Below, one piece after another: positions 36,516 to 45,094 of a stretch of 64,000 bases of DNA (its first letter is position 1; every line of letters starts with the position of its first letter). The notes under the pieces were generated by a model. The model was not told the origin of the DNA. It did no database searches and worked only from the letters and a program-made list of their open reading frames with translations. A program made the translations under genes and the position numbers. This stretch comes from Natranaerobius thermophilus JW/NM-WN-LF (lineage in GTDB: Bacteria; Bacillota; Natranaerobiia; Natranaerobiales; Natranaerobiaceae), in assembly GCF_000020005.1 (NCBI RefSeq), contig NC_010718.1, positions 2,252,001 through 2,316,000 on the forward strand, in the 5' to 3' direction.

Positions 36516-36531
36516 TGCAACTTCTATGCCA
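36516..36531 (-). promoter_or_regulatory. Sigma-54 promoter of the nicotinate operon
   Basis: On the minus strand TGGCAT-AGAAG-TTGCA matches the -24/-12 consensus TGGCACGNNNNTTGCW, with GG and GC in the required spacing. The start point would be near 36504, leaving a leader of about 60 bases before hgd. A sigma-54 activator gene lies just upstream. Confidence 0.85.
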
Positions 36532-36677
36532 AAATTTCTATATCTAAGAATAAATAGATAGTTAAACATTCATGACTATTTGTGAAAGACTGACACAAAG
36601 GTCTACATAGGGCCTTAGTTTTCTGAAATATTTTGCAATACTCATCCCCTTTTATACAGTATTTCAAAATAAAAATA

Positions 36678-36711
36678 GGCCTACATATTTCAAATTTGAA
36701 ATATGTAGGCC
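36678..36711 (-). terminator. 34-base perfect palindrome, terminator of the activator gene
   Basis: Two 17-base arms meet without a loop. On the minus strand the hairpin runs into TATTTTTATTTT, so it should end the activator message. Its centre is TTTCAAATTTGAAA, which closely resembles the proposed activator sites upstream, so it may also be a binding site. Confidence 0.75.
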
Positions 36712-36770
36712 CCAAAAAAAATTGTAGTAGCTAACAGAAAGCAGTCATATCAGCTTTAAATCATGTGTTG

Positions 36771-36804
36771 TTTCAATATTGAAATGTATATTTCAATATT
36801 GAAA
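36771..36804. promoter_or_regulatory. Two palindromic activator sites (candidate UAS)
   Basis: TTTCAATATTGAAA occurs at 36771-36784 and again at 36791-36804, centre to centre 20 bases, close to two helical turns. They lie some 250-280 bases upstream of the sigma-54 promoter of hgd. Paired, in-phase palindromes at this distance are typical upstream activating sites. Related half-sites (TTTGAAAT, ATATTGAAAT) recur in 38607-38726. Confidence 0.65.
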
Positions 36805-36891
36805 TGCTTCTCAATCTGTCAACTGTGAATAGATTTCTTGTATGATATACTTTCATATAAGTTCCATTTGTTAAGATCCAATTTATTTATA

Positions 36892-38568
36892 TTAACCCTC
36901 AATATTTAACTTTTTCATTTTTCTCCACAATGTAGCCGGACTTATATTTAATCTTTTGGCAGCTTTGGCCCTAATTCCTTTAACTTCTTTCAACACTGCC
37001 TCAATTACTTGTTTTTCGTAATTAGCAACTATATCATCGAGACTTCTTTGTCCTGTATCATTATCTAGATTAATTGGATTACCTTCGGTATCTTCTATTT
37101 CCTCCATGTAATTCTGGGCTGTAATACCATTGCCATTATTAAATTTAAAGTTTAAATGCTTTTTTCTAATGTAATTATCATCACCAATCAGATTAAAAGC
37201 TCTTTCTATACAGTTATATAATTCTCGTACATTTCCAGGCCAATCATAATTTATCAGCATTTCCAGCGCTTCTTTGTCGACACCCTTAATGGCCTTACCG
37301 AAAATCGAATTCATTTTAATAATTGTTTCATTAACAAGCAAGGGGATATCTTCTTTCATATCTCTTAATGGTGGTAATTTAACTTCTATTACATTTAATC
37401 TAAAAAATAAATCTCGTCTAAACTGTCCCTTTTGAATCATGTCTTCCAAGTTCCTGTTAGTAGCTGCAATTATTCGTAGGTTTAAGGGAATTACCTTGCG
37501 ACCACCAATTCTAGTGACTTCTTTTTCTTGTAATACCCGCAATAATTTTGACTGTAGATCCAAGTCCATTTCGCTAATTTCGTCCAAAAATAAAGTTCCA
37601 TTATTAGCTTTTTCAAAAACTCCAGTAGCTCCACCTTTTTTAGCGCCAGTAAAAGCTCCTTCCACATAACCGAATAAATTACTCTCGATCAATGATGGCG
37701 GAAGTGCAGCACAATTAATAGCTATAAAAGGTTTACTGCATCTATAGCTTGCATTGTGAATTGATTGGGCAAATAATTCTTTACCAGTACCTGTCTCACC
37801 GCAAATTAGTACACTTGAATCGGAACTGGCAGCAGCTTCTCCCAATTCTTTAGCTTTTCTCATCTGCTGACTTTCACCAATTATGTCAGTAAAATTGTAT
37901 TTAGCAGTCTGATATTTTTTAACTTCTTCTAAAAGCTTTTGATTTTTAAGAGCTGTATCTTCATTATTAAATCCAAATCCAATTTCCTTAGTAATGGGAA
38001 TCCTAACAGCACTGGCACCACTGATAAAAGTAGATTTCCCCAGTACAGGCTTTTGAGCTTTCATACATTCCTTGGCGGCTTCACTAACTTTGCCAAGTAA
38101 TTGATTGTTGACATCTCCCTTGGAATTAACTGCATTAAGTCTTTTTCCTTCATCATCAAAGAGGACGGCTTGTCCCCCTGCTACTTTTGCAATATAAGGT
38201 AAAGATGCCAATAAAGCTTCTTCAAGATTCCTGTTTCGTTCTGCCACTTCCGCCTTACTGCAGCAGAGCACATAATCGCCAACTGGTAGACACCAAGCTT
38301 CAGCATTATGTTTTAGCTGGCTATTACCGTAGACTGCTTCCCCTTTTTTAGCAGCTTCCCTGGCTAACTCATACTGTAGGTCTTCCAGGTGCTCTAGCTG
38401 CTTCCCATTGGAATCAATAACCTTCAGCCTGACCCCTTTTTTGTCAGTAATAGTGGCATAACCACCAATCACTTTAGCCAAAAGGGGTAAGCTCTTGGCT
38501 AAACTTTCAAAAGTGTTGCTATCCCTATCATTTAGGTTGTCATTTAAATTCTTTTGATAACTTCCCAA
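36892..38568 (-). CDS. Sigma-54-dependent activator with a duplicated sensor region
   Basis: A 558-residue enhancer-binding protein. The N-terminal 200 residues contain two copies of one unit: residues 23-103 (SLPLLAKVIGGYATITDKKG) and 119-200 (SLPYIAKVAGGQAVLFDDEG). The AAA+ domain (about 227-460) has GETGTGKE, the GAFTGA loop that contacts sigma-54, and GTLFLDEISEMD. The C-terminal HTH (RAKAAKRLNISPATLWRKMKKL) is of Fis type. It starts at TTG 38568 after GGGGG. It is placed beside a sigma-54 promoter and palindromic sites, so it very probably switches on the nicotinate operon; the effector is unknown. Confidence 0.88.
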   Translation of the reverse strand: MGSYQKNLNDNLNDRDSNTFESLAKSLPLLAKVIGGYATITDKKGVRLKVIDSNGKQLEHLEDLQYELAREAAKKGEAVYGNSQLKHNAEAWCLPVGDYVLCCSKAEVAERNRNLEEALLASLPYIAKVAGGQAVLFDDEGKRLNAVNSKGDVNNQLLGKVSEAAKECMKAQKPVLGKSTFISGASAVRIPITKEIGFGFNNEDTALKNQKLLEEVKKYQTAKYNFTDIIGESQQMRKAKELGEAAASSDSSVLICGETGTGKELFAQSIHNASYRCSKPFIAINCAALPPSLIESNLFGYVEGAFTGAKKGGATGVFEKANNGTLFLDEISEMDLDLQSKLLRVLQEKEVTRIGGRKVIPLNLRIIAATNRNLEDMIQKGQFRRDLFFRLNVIEVKLPPLRDMKEDIPLLVNETIIKMNSIFGKAIKGVDKEALEMLINYDWPGNVRELYNCIERAFNLIGDDNYIRKKHLNFKFNNGNGITAQNYMEEIEDTEGNPINLDNDTGQRSLDDIVANYEKQVIEAVLKEVKGIRAKAAKRLNISPATLWRKMKKLNIEG

Positions 38569-38606
38569 TGCTAATCCCCCTGACTAATGAGCTTAGTTGT
38601 GATAGA

Positions 38607-38726
38607 ATATTGAAATCATTAGTTTATTATTTTATTAGTTATAATTTAATTGATTAAATCCATTATAACGTAACTGAAATATATTGCAAGTTTGAAATAT
38701 ATCGATAATTAAATTTTGAAATATTG
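38607..38726. promoter_or_regulatory. Cluster of TTGAAAT half-sites between activator and symporter genes
   Basis: ATATTGAAAT (38607), TTTGAAAT (38691) and TTTTGAAATATTG (38714) lie in the divergent spacer. They match one arm of the palindromes at 36771 and 36791. They may mediate autoregulation or control of the symporter. The region is very AT-rich, so chance matches are likely to contribute. Confidence 0.35.
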
Positions 38727-38754
38727 ATAACAAGAATGAAAGGGGGAGCACTAG

Positions 38755-40134
38755 ATGTTGTCCATAACTCATATAGTTAGTATTTTGTTTACTTTGATTT
38801 TAGTTACAGCAGTTGGCATATACTCTGCTTCTAGGGTAAACAGCGCCAGCGATTTTTCTGTAGGAGGGAGATCAATAAGTGCATCCTTAATAATTGGTAC
38901 AATTGTTGGAACTTTAGTAGGAGGAGCGGCTACCATTGGAACAGCTCAACTAGCCTTCACCGATGGTTTTAGTGCCTGGTGGTTTACTCTAGGGGGTGGA
39001 TTGACCTGTATTTTTATGGGAACTTTTTTAGCAAAACCATTAAGACAAGCAGAAGTAGATACAATTCCAGGCTTTTTGGCTTCCTTTTATGGACAAAAGG
39101 CCAGACCTATAGCCAGTACATTTTCCTCCATGGGAATATTTTTAAATGTAGTTGGACAAACCCTGGCAGCTGTGGCTTTAATCACTTCTATGGTCAATAT
39201 TAGTTCCATGTTAGCTGCAATAATTGCGGTGTTTTTAATAATCGTATATGTTATCTTCGGAGGAGTTTGGGGAACTGGTCTAGTTGGAAGGCTAAAAGTA
39301 ATTTTATTGTATATTTCACTAGTAGCAGCCGGTTTAGCTGCTTTTTATTATATTGGCGGCACAGTTGGAATTGCAGAAAATTTCCATCCATTAGAAATGA
39401 ATAGAGAATGGTACAGTTTATTTAATAGAGGTATCAATACCGACTTGGCTGCAGGATTTTCCATGTTTGTGGGGGTTTTATCTACCCAAACCTATTTACA
39501 GGCAGTCTTCTCAGGAAAAAATATCGCAACTTCTATTAAAGGGTCAGTTATTTCAGGAATCATTATTCCGCCCATCGGTTTACTTGCTATGTTGGTAGGT
39601 CTTTTTATGAGGGTTTCTCACCCCACCATAGAGCCCAGAAGTGCATTACCTTTATTTGTGATCAATTATCTTCCTGATTGGATAGGCGGAATTGTCCTGG
39701 CCACCCTGTTAATTTCTATTATTGGAACAGGTGCAGGTCTAATTCTGGGTATTAGCACAATGCTAAGCCAAGATCTATACAAAAAATTAATTAATCCTTC
39801 TGCATCCCAGAAAAAAGTGTTACTATTTACCAGGTCAGCTATTATTTTATTCAGTACTTTAACTCTTTTGTTTGTTACCGGAAATTTACAATCATTGATT
39901 CTTAACTGGAGCTTCTTATCTATGGGATTAAGAGGTGCTACTATCTGTATCCCATTATTAGGAGCTATCTTTTTAAAAGATTATATTAATCCTAAGGCCG
40001 GCCTTGTAGCTTTATTCCTGGCTCCTTTGATTACTATTATTTGGGCAATCATGCCCCAGGCTACAATAGACCCTCTTTACATCGGGTTGGGAGTAAGTCT
40101 TCTTACAGTGTTGTTTGGCTCAATATTTAAATAA
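38755..40134 (+). CDS. Sodium:solute symporter family protein
   Basis: A 459-residue membrane protein with about 13 hydrophobic segments. It shows SSS-family features: SASDFSVGGRSIS near residue 30, GGAATIGTAQLAFTDGFSAWWFTLGGG, and GAGLILGISTMLSQDLYKKL. It probably couples Na+ entry to uptake of an organic solute. It is divergent from the nicotinate activator gene, with activator-like half-sites between them, so nicotinate is a possible substrate. GGGGG precedes the ATG. Confidence 0.87.
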   Translation: MLSITHIVSILFTLILVTAVGIYSASRVNSASDFSVGGRSISASLIIGTIVGTLVGGAATIGTAQLAFTDGFSAWWFTLGGGLTCIFMGTFLAKPLRQAEVDTIPGFLASFYGQKARPIASTFSSMGIFLNVVGQTLAAVALITSMVNISSMLAAIIAVFLIIVYVIFGGVWGTGLVGRLKVILLYISLVAAGLAAFYYIGGTVGIAENFHPLEMNREWYSLFNRGINTDLAAGFSMFVGVLSTQTYLQAVFSGKNIATSIKGSVISGIIIPPIGLLAMLVGLFMRVSHPTIEPRSALPLFVINYLPDWIGGIVLATLLISIIGTGAGLILGISTMLSQDLYKKLINPSASQKKVLLFTRSAIILFSTLTLLFVTGNLQSLILNWSFLSMGLRGATICIPLLGAIFLKDYINPKAGLVALFLAPLITIIWAIMPQATIDPLYIGLGVSLLTVLFGSIFK

Positions 40135-40202
40135 GCAAAATGTCAACAAGCAAATGTCTCTGATATTGTGCTAGTGGTGGTATTGATATATCAAAATTAA
40201 AA

Positions 40203-40811
40203 TTATTGTTTAAGATTATATTCCATAAATTCCTGGGTTTGTTGAGAAATTTCAGCCCCAAACAGCCTTTCAACTACTTGAAAAGCCATATTTATCCCAG
40301 CGGAAATCCCGGCAGAAGTTATGAAATTACCTTCATCCACAACTTTCTGATCTCGTACTACAGTAACCTCTGGATAAGAGCTTGCTAGCTTTGTTAAATT
40401 TTCATGATGAGTTGTTGCTTTTTTGCCCTTCAAAAGTCCAGCTTCGGCAAGTAGTATTGAACCAGTGCAGACAGAAGTTGTTAACATTGTCCCTTCATTT
40501 TGCTTTCTGATCCAGTCTAATAATTTTGAATTTTTCACTTGCCATCTCACACCTAATCCACCCGGAATTACTAATATGTCATATTGTCCACTAGTCTGAA
40601 AAGATCTGTCGGGCTGTACTTTAAGACCATGACGACACTCTACTTGCTCACCTGTTTCCGAAATAGTATCCACTTGAAATGGAGTCCTATCTTCAGAATC
40701 ATAGGATTGACCTTTAAATCTAGTGACTGAAAACACCTCATAAGGTCCAGTAAAATCTAGAACCTCCACCTGATCAAAAATCAGAATCCCCACACTATAA
40801 TGTTGATTCAT
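40203..40811 (-). CDS. DJ-1/PfpI family protein
   Basis: A 202-residue glutamine-amidotransferase-like protein. It begins YSVGILIFDQVEVLDFTGPYEVF, has the nucleophile elbow TSVCTGSILLAEAGLL with the active-site Cys near residue 115, and then KKATTHHEN. It is most like the stand-alone relatives of AraC-type GATase regulators and isonitrile hydratase. No DNA-binding domain is present. Substrate unknown. AGGGG precedes the ATG. It is divergent from the Dps-like gene. Confidence 0.85.
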   Translation of the reverse strand: MNQHYSVGILIFDQVEVLDFTGPYEVFSVTRFKGQSYDSEDRTPFQVDTISETGEQVECRHGLKVQPDRSFQTSGQYDILVIPGGLGVRWQVKNSKLLDWIRKQNEGTMLTTSVCTGSILLAEAGLLKGKKATTHHENLTKLASSYPEVTVVRDQKVVDEGNFITSAGISAGINMAFQVVERLFGAEISQQTQEFMEYNLKQ

Positions 40812-40933
40812 ATAATATCCCCTTTCAGCTATAAGCTATAATATTGGTTATAACTACCATAGTATATTATATCATTTTTTTACAAAAGCTATCAGTGGAT
40901 TTAAATACACTACTACAAGAGAGGAGGGATATT

Positions 40934-41626
40934 TTGGAAGATACTAAAGTTCAACTGTCCAATAGGGTTCCTCAAGACAACCACGATGGAAACTTTAACT
41001 TGCAGACATCAGGTATGGATACCACAATGCCAGGACATTCAAGCAATCACTCAATGATTACCCGGCAAGAACCACGGACAGAAAAGCCCTATCGAGATCT
41101 GGCCTGTGGAATTAATCTACCCTTTAATACCAGACAAGAAATGGGCTTAATGTTAGACGACCATCAGTGCGCTTTGACAGTAGTATTGCATCAGTACAAT
41201 AAACATCACTGGCTAACAGAAGGTGCTGAGTCCTTTTTAAGTCTTCACCATTTATTGGAGGAACACATCCATAAGACCCAGGAACACATCGATAAAATTG
41301 GTGAAAGAGTAGCCCGCCTGGGAGTAGTGCCAACTGCTCACCCTGAGACCCAACATCAAATTTCTTATATTAAGCACGAGATAGAGGGTCGCTACTCGAT
41401 GAGGGATTTCTTGCGAAACGATTTAGAAAATGAACTAAAACTACAAGAAATGCTGCGAAAAACTATCGGCAGGGCTCATGAAATTCAGGACTACGGTACA
41501 GTGGAAGTTCTTGAGGAAATCCTTGTAGATAGAGAAGACTTAGGATATCACCTGTTTAGCGTCCTGGAAGACGACACATTAGTTCAAAAGTCAGCTCTGG
41601 GATTCAGCAATCGAGCTGATTATTAA
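40934..41626 (+). CDS. Dps-like ferritin with an N-terminal extension
   Basis: A 230-residue protein of the Dps / ferritin-like group. The typical Dps core starts near residue 75 with LHQYNKHHWLTEGAESFLSLHHLLEEHIHKTQ-type spacing of His, Trp and acidic residues, followed by HIDKIGERVARLG. About 70 polar residues precede the core, much longer than in classical Dps (about 160 residues in all). The start is TTG 40934, six bases after GAGGAGGG; a longer reading from 40844 adds a hydrophobic leader with no ribosome site. It probably stores iron and detoxifies H2O2. A terminator follows. Confidence 0.75.
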   Translation: MEDTKVQLSNRVPQDNHDGNFNLQTSGMDTTMPGHSSNHSMITRQEPRTEKPYRDLACGINLPFNTRQEMGLMLDDHQCALTVVLHQYNKHHWLTEGAESFLSLHHLLEEHIHKTQEHIDKIGERVARLGVVPTAHPETQHQISYIKHEIEGRYSMRDFLRNDLENELKLQEMLRKTIGRAHEIQDYGTVEVLEEILVDREDLGYHLFSVLEDDTLVQKSALGFSNRADY

Positions 41627-41727
41627 GAGAAAAAAGTGAAAGTTTAATCAAGATCATGTTAATAATTATTGAACCTTAGTTAAATTTTTATTAAGCTTTA
41701 CTGAATTAAACCAAATACTTCAAATAA

Positions 41728-41760
41728 AAAAAGGGGGCCTCAATATTTGGCCCCTTTTAA
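41728..41760 (+). terminator. Terminator after the Dps-like gene
   Basis: AAAAGGGG-GCC / GGCCCCTTTT with a short loop. Its 3' side overlaps the end of the small membrane-protein gene on the other strand. Confidence 0.85.
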
Positions 41761-41930
41761 ACATTATTCCGATAGTTGACCACAGAACCAATAATTGTGA
41801 GAAAACCTAAAACAGCAAATGTATAACCTACAGCCAGATTATTCTCAGTACCCAGTATAATATATAAACCGATTAAAAAAACCGCTATACTTCCAAATAG
41901 ACCTCTAATAGCTTTGCGTTTGGTCGACAT
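41757..41930 (-). CDS. Small two-helix membrane protein (57 aa)
   Basis: A short gene with a good ribosome site (AGAGGTGATCAC before ATG). The product begins MSTKRKAIRG, then has two hydrophobic segments (about residues 11-27 and 33-51) joined by a short TENN loop, and ends VNYRNNV. The positive N terminus suggests the N-in orientation. I know no family for it. It sits just after the YdcF-like gene on the same strand, separated by 22 bases, and could be co-transcribed. Confidence 0.65.
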   Translation of the reverse strand: MSTKRKAIRGLFGSIAVFLIGLYIILGTENNLAVGYTFAVLGFLTIIGSVVNYRNNV

Positions 41931-41952
41931 GTGATCACCTCTTTAAAACTAG

Positions 41953-42570
41953 TTATCGGTATGGTAAAGAAATTATATAACCTATATAAAATATTACCTC
42001 CCGTATCAGAAAGGGTACTTGACTCCTCAATGTTTCATAAGCAGAGCCCGGGGTTGGTGAAGGATAAACATCCATTCCCTTTGTTTCCGCAATAGTAATA
42101 GCGCGTCTCATATGCAGAGGATCACTTACTACAATAAAAGATTCAAGCTCGTGTTCAGCAGCTATTTCTTGAGCATATTTAAAATTTTCTTCTGTTATAC
42201 TTGATTTAGTTTCAATCAGAATATCATCCTTTTGAACTTGATTTTTTATAGCATAATCTTTTGCAACTTGAGATTCAGCACGGTCCGTATCTTCAGCTTT
42301 ACCTCCAGTAAGTATAAGTTTGTCTACATATTCGTTTTCGTAAATCCAAATGGCGTGATTTAACCTCTCTTCAAAAACAGGAGAGGGTTGACCATCCCAT
42401 ACAGCTGCCCCTAAGACAATCGCCGCATCTGCATCAACCAGCTCATTCTGTGCTCCAAAAGTCCAAATTCTAATAGCAGCAAAAATTATTAACATAATTA
42501 TAACCGCTAAAGGGATTAGAAATTTTTTGCTACTCAATATTTTCCGTATGGAAGAGAAAACTTTTATCAT
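41953..42570 (-). CDS. YdcF/SanA-like DUF218 protein
   Basis: A 205-residue protein with one N-terminal membrane segment (about 16-35) and an external DUF218 domain: DAAIVLGAAVWDGQPSPVFEERL, LILTGGKAEDTDRAES, and VVSDPLHMRRAI. Such proteins are implicated in envelope barrier function; the enzymatic activity is unclear. I prefer the ATG at 42570 after AAGGTG; a GTG at 42579 lies on the ribosome site. Confidence 0.85.
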   Translation of the reverse strand: MIKVFSSIRKILSSKKFLIPLAVIIMLIIFAAIRIWTFGAQNELVDADAAIVLGAAVWDGQPSPVFEERLNHAIWIYENEYVDKLILTGGKAEDTDRAESQVAKDYAIKNQVQKDDILIETKSSITEENFKYAQEIAAEHELESFIVVSDPLHMRRAITIAETKGMDVYPSPTPGSAYETLRSQVPFLIREVIFYIGYIISLPYR

Positions 42571-42651
42571 ATCAATCACCTTATCTGTGCTTTATATGAC
42601 TACATGCTTTTTTTACATGACTTAATTTAACATCAACTATATGCTAGCAAC

Positions 42652-43404
42652 TTATTTCTTACAAATATACACACCAAACTCATTTCTATTAGCTTGGTTC
42701 CCCTGTAAATCTTTGTAACTGTCTATTTTGGAGAAACCAGCTTCTGTTAATACATTTTTTACTTCTTCAAAGGAAAAAGCTCTCTGTTTTTCACGATATT
42801 CAATGATTTCTTCTTTAGTCAAGTCTATCACAATACACTTTTCATAGCGATATCCGTCAACTATGGATTTTTCGCTCATAATAAATTTATCTTCCTGTTC
42901 TGCCCAGTCTTTCTCTTGATCCGTAGTCTGATCAGGCTTTATCTGGGGACCAGCAGTCTTTAAAAAGAAAACTCCTTGGGGTTTTAGAGCCTTATAAATC
43001 TTAGCAAAATGATCCATCAACTCTTCAGGGCTCATAAAACCTAGTGTATGATTATATGCAAATATCATATCATATTCATCAGTTTCAGTGAGCTCTGAGC
43101 CTCTCTGCAATCTGTATTCGATCTGTAATCCTTCTTTTTGGCTGCGTTTTCTCGCTTCTTCTAAGTATAGCTCTGCAACATCAATCCCTACTACGGAATA
43201 ACCTTTTTTTGCCAATTCGATGGCATGTCTACCGTTACCACATCCCAAATCCAATATTTTTGCCCCTGGCCTAATTCCAGTTAAACCTTCGGCTTCTTCA
43301 ACTTCTTTAAGGGAGTCTTCATCACTGGGAAAACCTTGCCATTCGATAAACGACTTTTGGGCTTCACTGTCCTCCCACTTCCAGTTGATTACTTTTCGCT
43401 TCAA
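42652..43404 (-). CDS. SAM-dependent methyltransferase (class I)
   Basis: A 250-residue protein with the SAM-binding motif ILDLGCGNGRHAIELAKKG (about 54-72), the acidic loop VVGIDVAELYL, and DMIFAYNHTLGF. The C-terminal part carries the usual substrate-side strands. No substrate can be named. It starts at TTG after GGGGGGG and lies near, but not overlapping, the DUF2284 gene. Confidence 0.85.
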   Translation of the reverse strand: MKRKVINWKWEDSEAQKSFIEWQGFPSDEDSLKEVEEAEGLTGIRPGAKILDLGCGNGRHAIELAKKGYSVVGIDVAELYLEEARKRSQKEGLQIEYRLQRGSELTETDEYDMIFAYNHTLGFMSPEELMDHFAKIYKALKPQGVFFLKTAGPQIKPDQTTDQEKDWAEQEDKFIMSEKSIVDGYRYEKCIVIDLTKEEIIEYREKQRAFSFEEVKNVLTEAGFSKIDSYKDLQGNQANRNEFGVYICKK

Positions 43405-43442
43405 AGGATAACCCCCCCTAAACGAAATTTTAACGTCTCACA

Positions 43443-43979
43443 TCATTCAATCATTATGATAGCGTATCTATTCATTTGCTGCTGATAATTTGACAGCACT
43501 TCTATTGGATAGCCAACTTTTTTAACTGTTTCAAACACGTCTACTCCCAAAGCCTCTGGTGTAGGACGAGACCACTGTTTATAAACACAATCAGTCATTT
43601 CCCTGGGACAATCTTGACATTGATAACAGATAGTTGCTAAAAAAGCCATGACTTTATAATAACCTGCATAAAATATTTCTTTTTCCAGTTCTATTAAGTT
43701 CTTATCAATTTCTCTGAATACTTCAGAATCTTTATCTCCGTGATAAGCTGGGACTTGAATACGTAAAATTACCGCTTTGGAGTATTCAGAAAAAAACTTT
43801 TCACATTCTTGGACTGTGGGCATATTAGGCGGACACACTGCTTTTGTGCCATAAGTATCACACATAAATAAACATTTAAAACGAACCCATTGCTTGACGA
43901 CTATTTCCTTAGAGTCTATCCACTTATAATCTTGAAACCCATATTTGTTTATTAAGTCTTCCACATGTTGATCATTCAT
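43443..43979 (-). CDS. DUF2284 predicted metal-binding protein
   Basis: A 178-residue protein rich in Cys: CLFMCDTYGTKAVCPPNMP near residue 35 and CYQCQDCPREMTDC near 115, patterns that suggest an iron-sulfur or other metal site. These match DUF2284. I chose the ATG at 43979, five bases after GAGGTGAT. Function is unknown, although related proteins are found in methanogens and acetogens. Confidence 0.8.
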   Translation of the reverse strand: MNDQHVEDLINKYGFQDYKWIDSKEIVVKQWVRFKCLFMCDTYGTKAVCPPNMPTVQECEKFFSEYSKAVILRIQVPAYHGDKDSEVFREIDKNLIELEKEIFYAGYYKVMAFLATICYQCQDCPREMTDCVYKQWSRPTPEALGVDVFETVKKVGYPIEVLSNYQQQMNRYAIIMIE

Positions 43980-44057
43980 TGTCATCACCTCACCTTTTAA
44001 TCAATATTAATGATAAATTTAATTTTCTGCCACTATATAATTGATATATATATCAAT

Positions 44058-45032
44058 TCACCTGATTTGTAATTCCACTATATCCCCGTCTTCTAAGACA
44101 TGATCCTGGGGTACCGCCTGTCCATCAAAACGTGCTGACCCCCATACCAAAGCACTTTGCAGTTTATCGGGAAAGTCCCTATGGACAGTTTCGGCAAAGT
44201 CCAAAACTGTACTTCCCTTTCTTAAAATAAATGGACGTTCGGTGTCTACGGGTTTTCCAGCAGGTTTACCATATACTCGAATAACTTCTAAAATTTCAAA
44301 TAACTCTTCTCTTAATTGATCTAGACCTGTACCATCTGTAGCTGCCTCCCAAATTGTCAGTTCAGGATTGAACTCCTTTATTAGATCCATATTTTCCTTT
44401 GCCCCCGGCAAATCCATTTTCATAGCCACCACCATATAAGGTATAGGAGCGACAATTTCCCCATCTTCCGACAGGTCAATCACACCTTTATCCTGTAGTA
44501 AGTTTAAACAACCTTCCAGTTGATCCAAACAATCATCAGAACCAGCATCAATCATAATAAGTAAAGCATCGGCATTTCTGATAGTACCGATTAATTCCGA
44601 AGCAATACTATCTTCCATCACCGGAGGTGTGTCGACTAATTGTACCCATGTGTCCCGATAAGGCATCATTCCCGGAAGAGGTAAAGCTGTAGAGTAGGGG
44701 TAATCTGCCACCTTGGCTTTAGCACGTGTCAATGTTGCTACTAAAGAGGATTTCCCCGTATTAGGATAACCAACTAAAACTATCTGTCCGGCTCCCTGCT
44801 TTTCAATATGAAAAGGGTTGTACGTACTTTTATAAGATTTCTTTTTCTTGTCCTCTTCTTCTCGGAGGCGAGCCATCCTTCTTTTAATATCAGCTTGAAG
44901 TTTTTCCGTACCCTTATGTTTGGGAATTTCCTTTAACATAGTTTTCAATGCTTCCATTTTGTCTTCAGGAGTTGTAGCTTTACGATACGCTTCTTCAGCC
45001 TCATAATATTGTGGTGGAAGATTAGCAGGCAT
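44058..45032 (-). CDS. DRG/Obg-like GTPase with TGS domain
   Basis: A 324-residue GTPase. A helical N terminus (about 1-80) is followed by the G domain with G1 VGYPNTGKSS, a G3-like VDTPP, and VAMKMDLPG as the G4 equivalent. The C-terminal 85 residues (TERPFILRKGSTVLDFAETVHRDF onward) are a TGS domain. This is the arrangement of DRG-type translation-associated GTPases, which are uncommon in bacteria. I chose the ATG at 45032 after AGGGGGG. Confidence 0.85.
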   Translation of the reverse strand: MPANLPPQYYEAEEAYRKATTPEDKMEALKTMLKEIPKHKGTEKLQADIKRRMARLREEEDKKKKSYKSTYNPFHIEKQGAGQIVLVGYPNTGKSSLVATLTRAKAKVADYPYSTALPLPGMMPYRDTWVQLVDTPPVMEDSIASELIGTIRNADALLIMIDAGSDDCLDQLEGCLNLLQDKGVIDLSEDGEIVAPIPYMVVAMKMDLPGAKENMDLIKEFNPELTIWEAATDGTGLDQLREELFEILEVIRVYGKPAGKPVDTERPFILRKGSTVLDFAETVHRDFPDKLQSALVWGSARFDGQAVPQDHVLEDGDIVELQIR

Positions 45033-45094
45033 TATAACCCCCCTTTTAAACAATCAATTTTGAAGCTTCTTTAGAGAGCATCACAGTTACACAG

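Noticed and set aside
36524-36715. A 63-codon reading frame on the minus strand upstream of hgd.
   Set aside because: It reads through the palindromic terminator and stops inside the sigma-54 promoter, and has no ribosome site or recognisable product.
36771-36804. A short CRISPR-like array because of the repeated TTTCAATATTGAAA.
   Set aside because: Only two copies, self-complementary, with a 6-base gap; operator sites are a better explanation.
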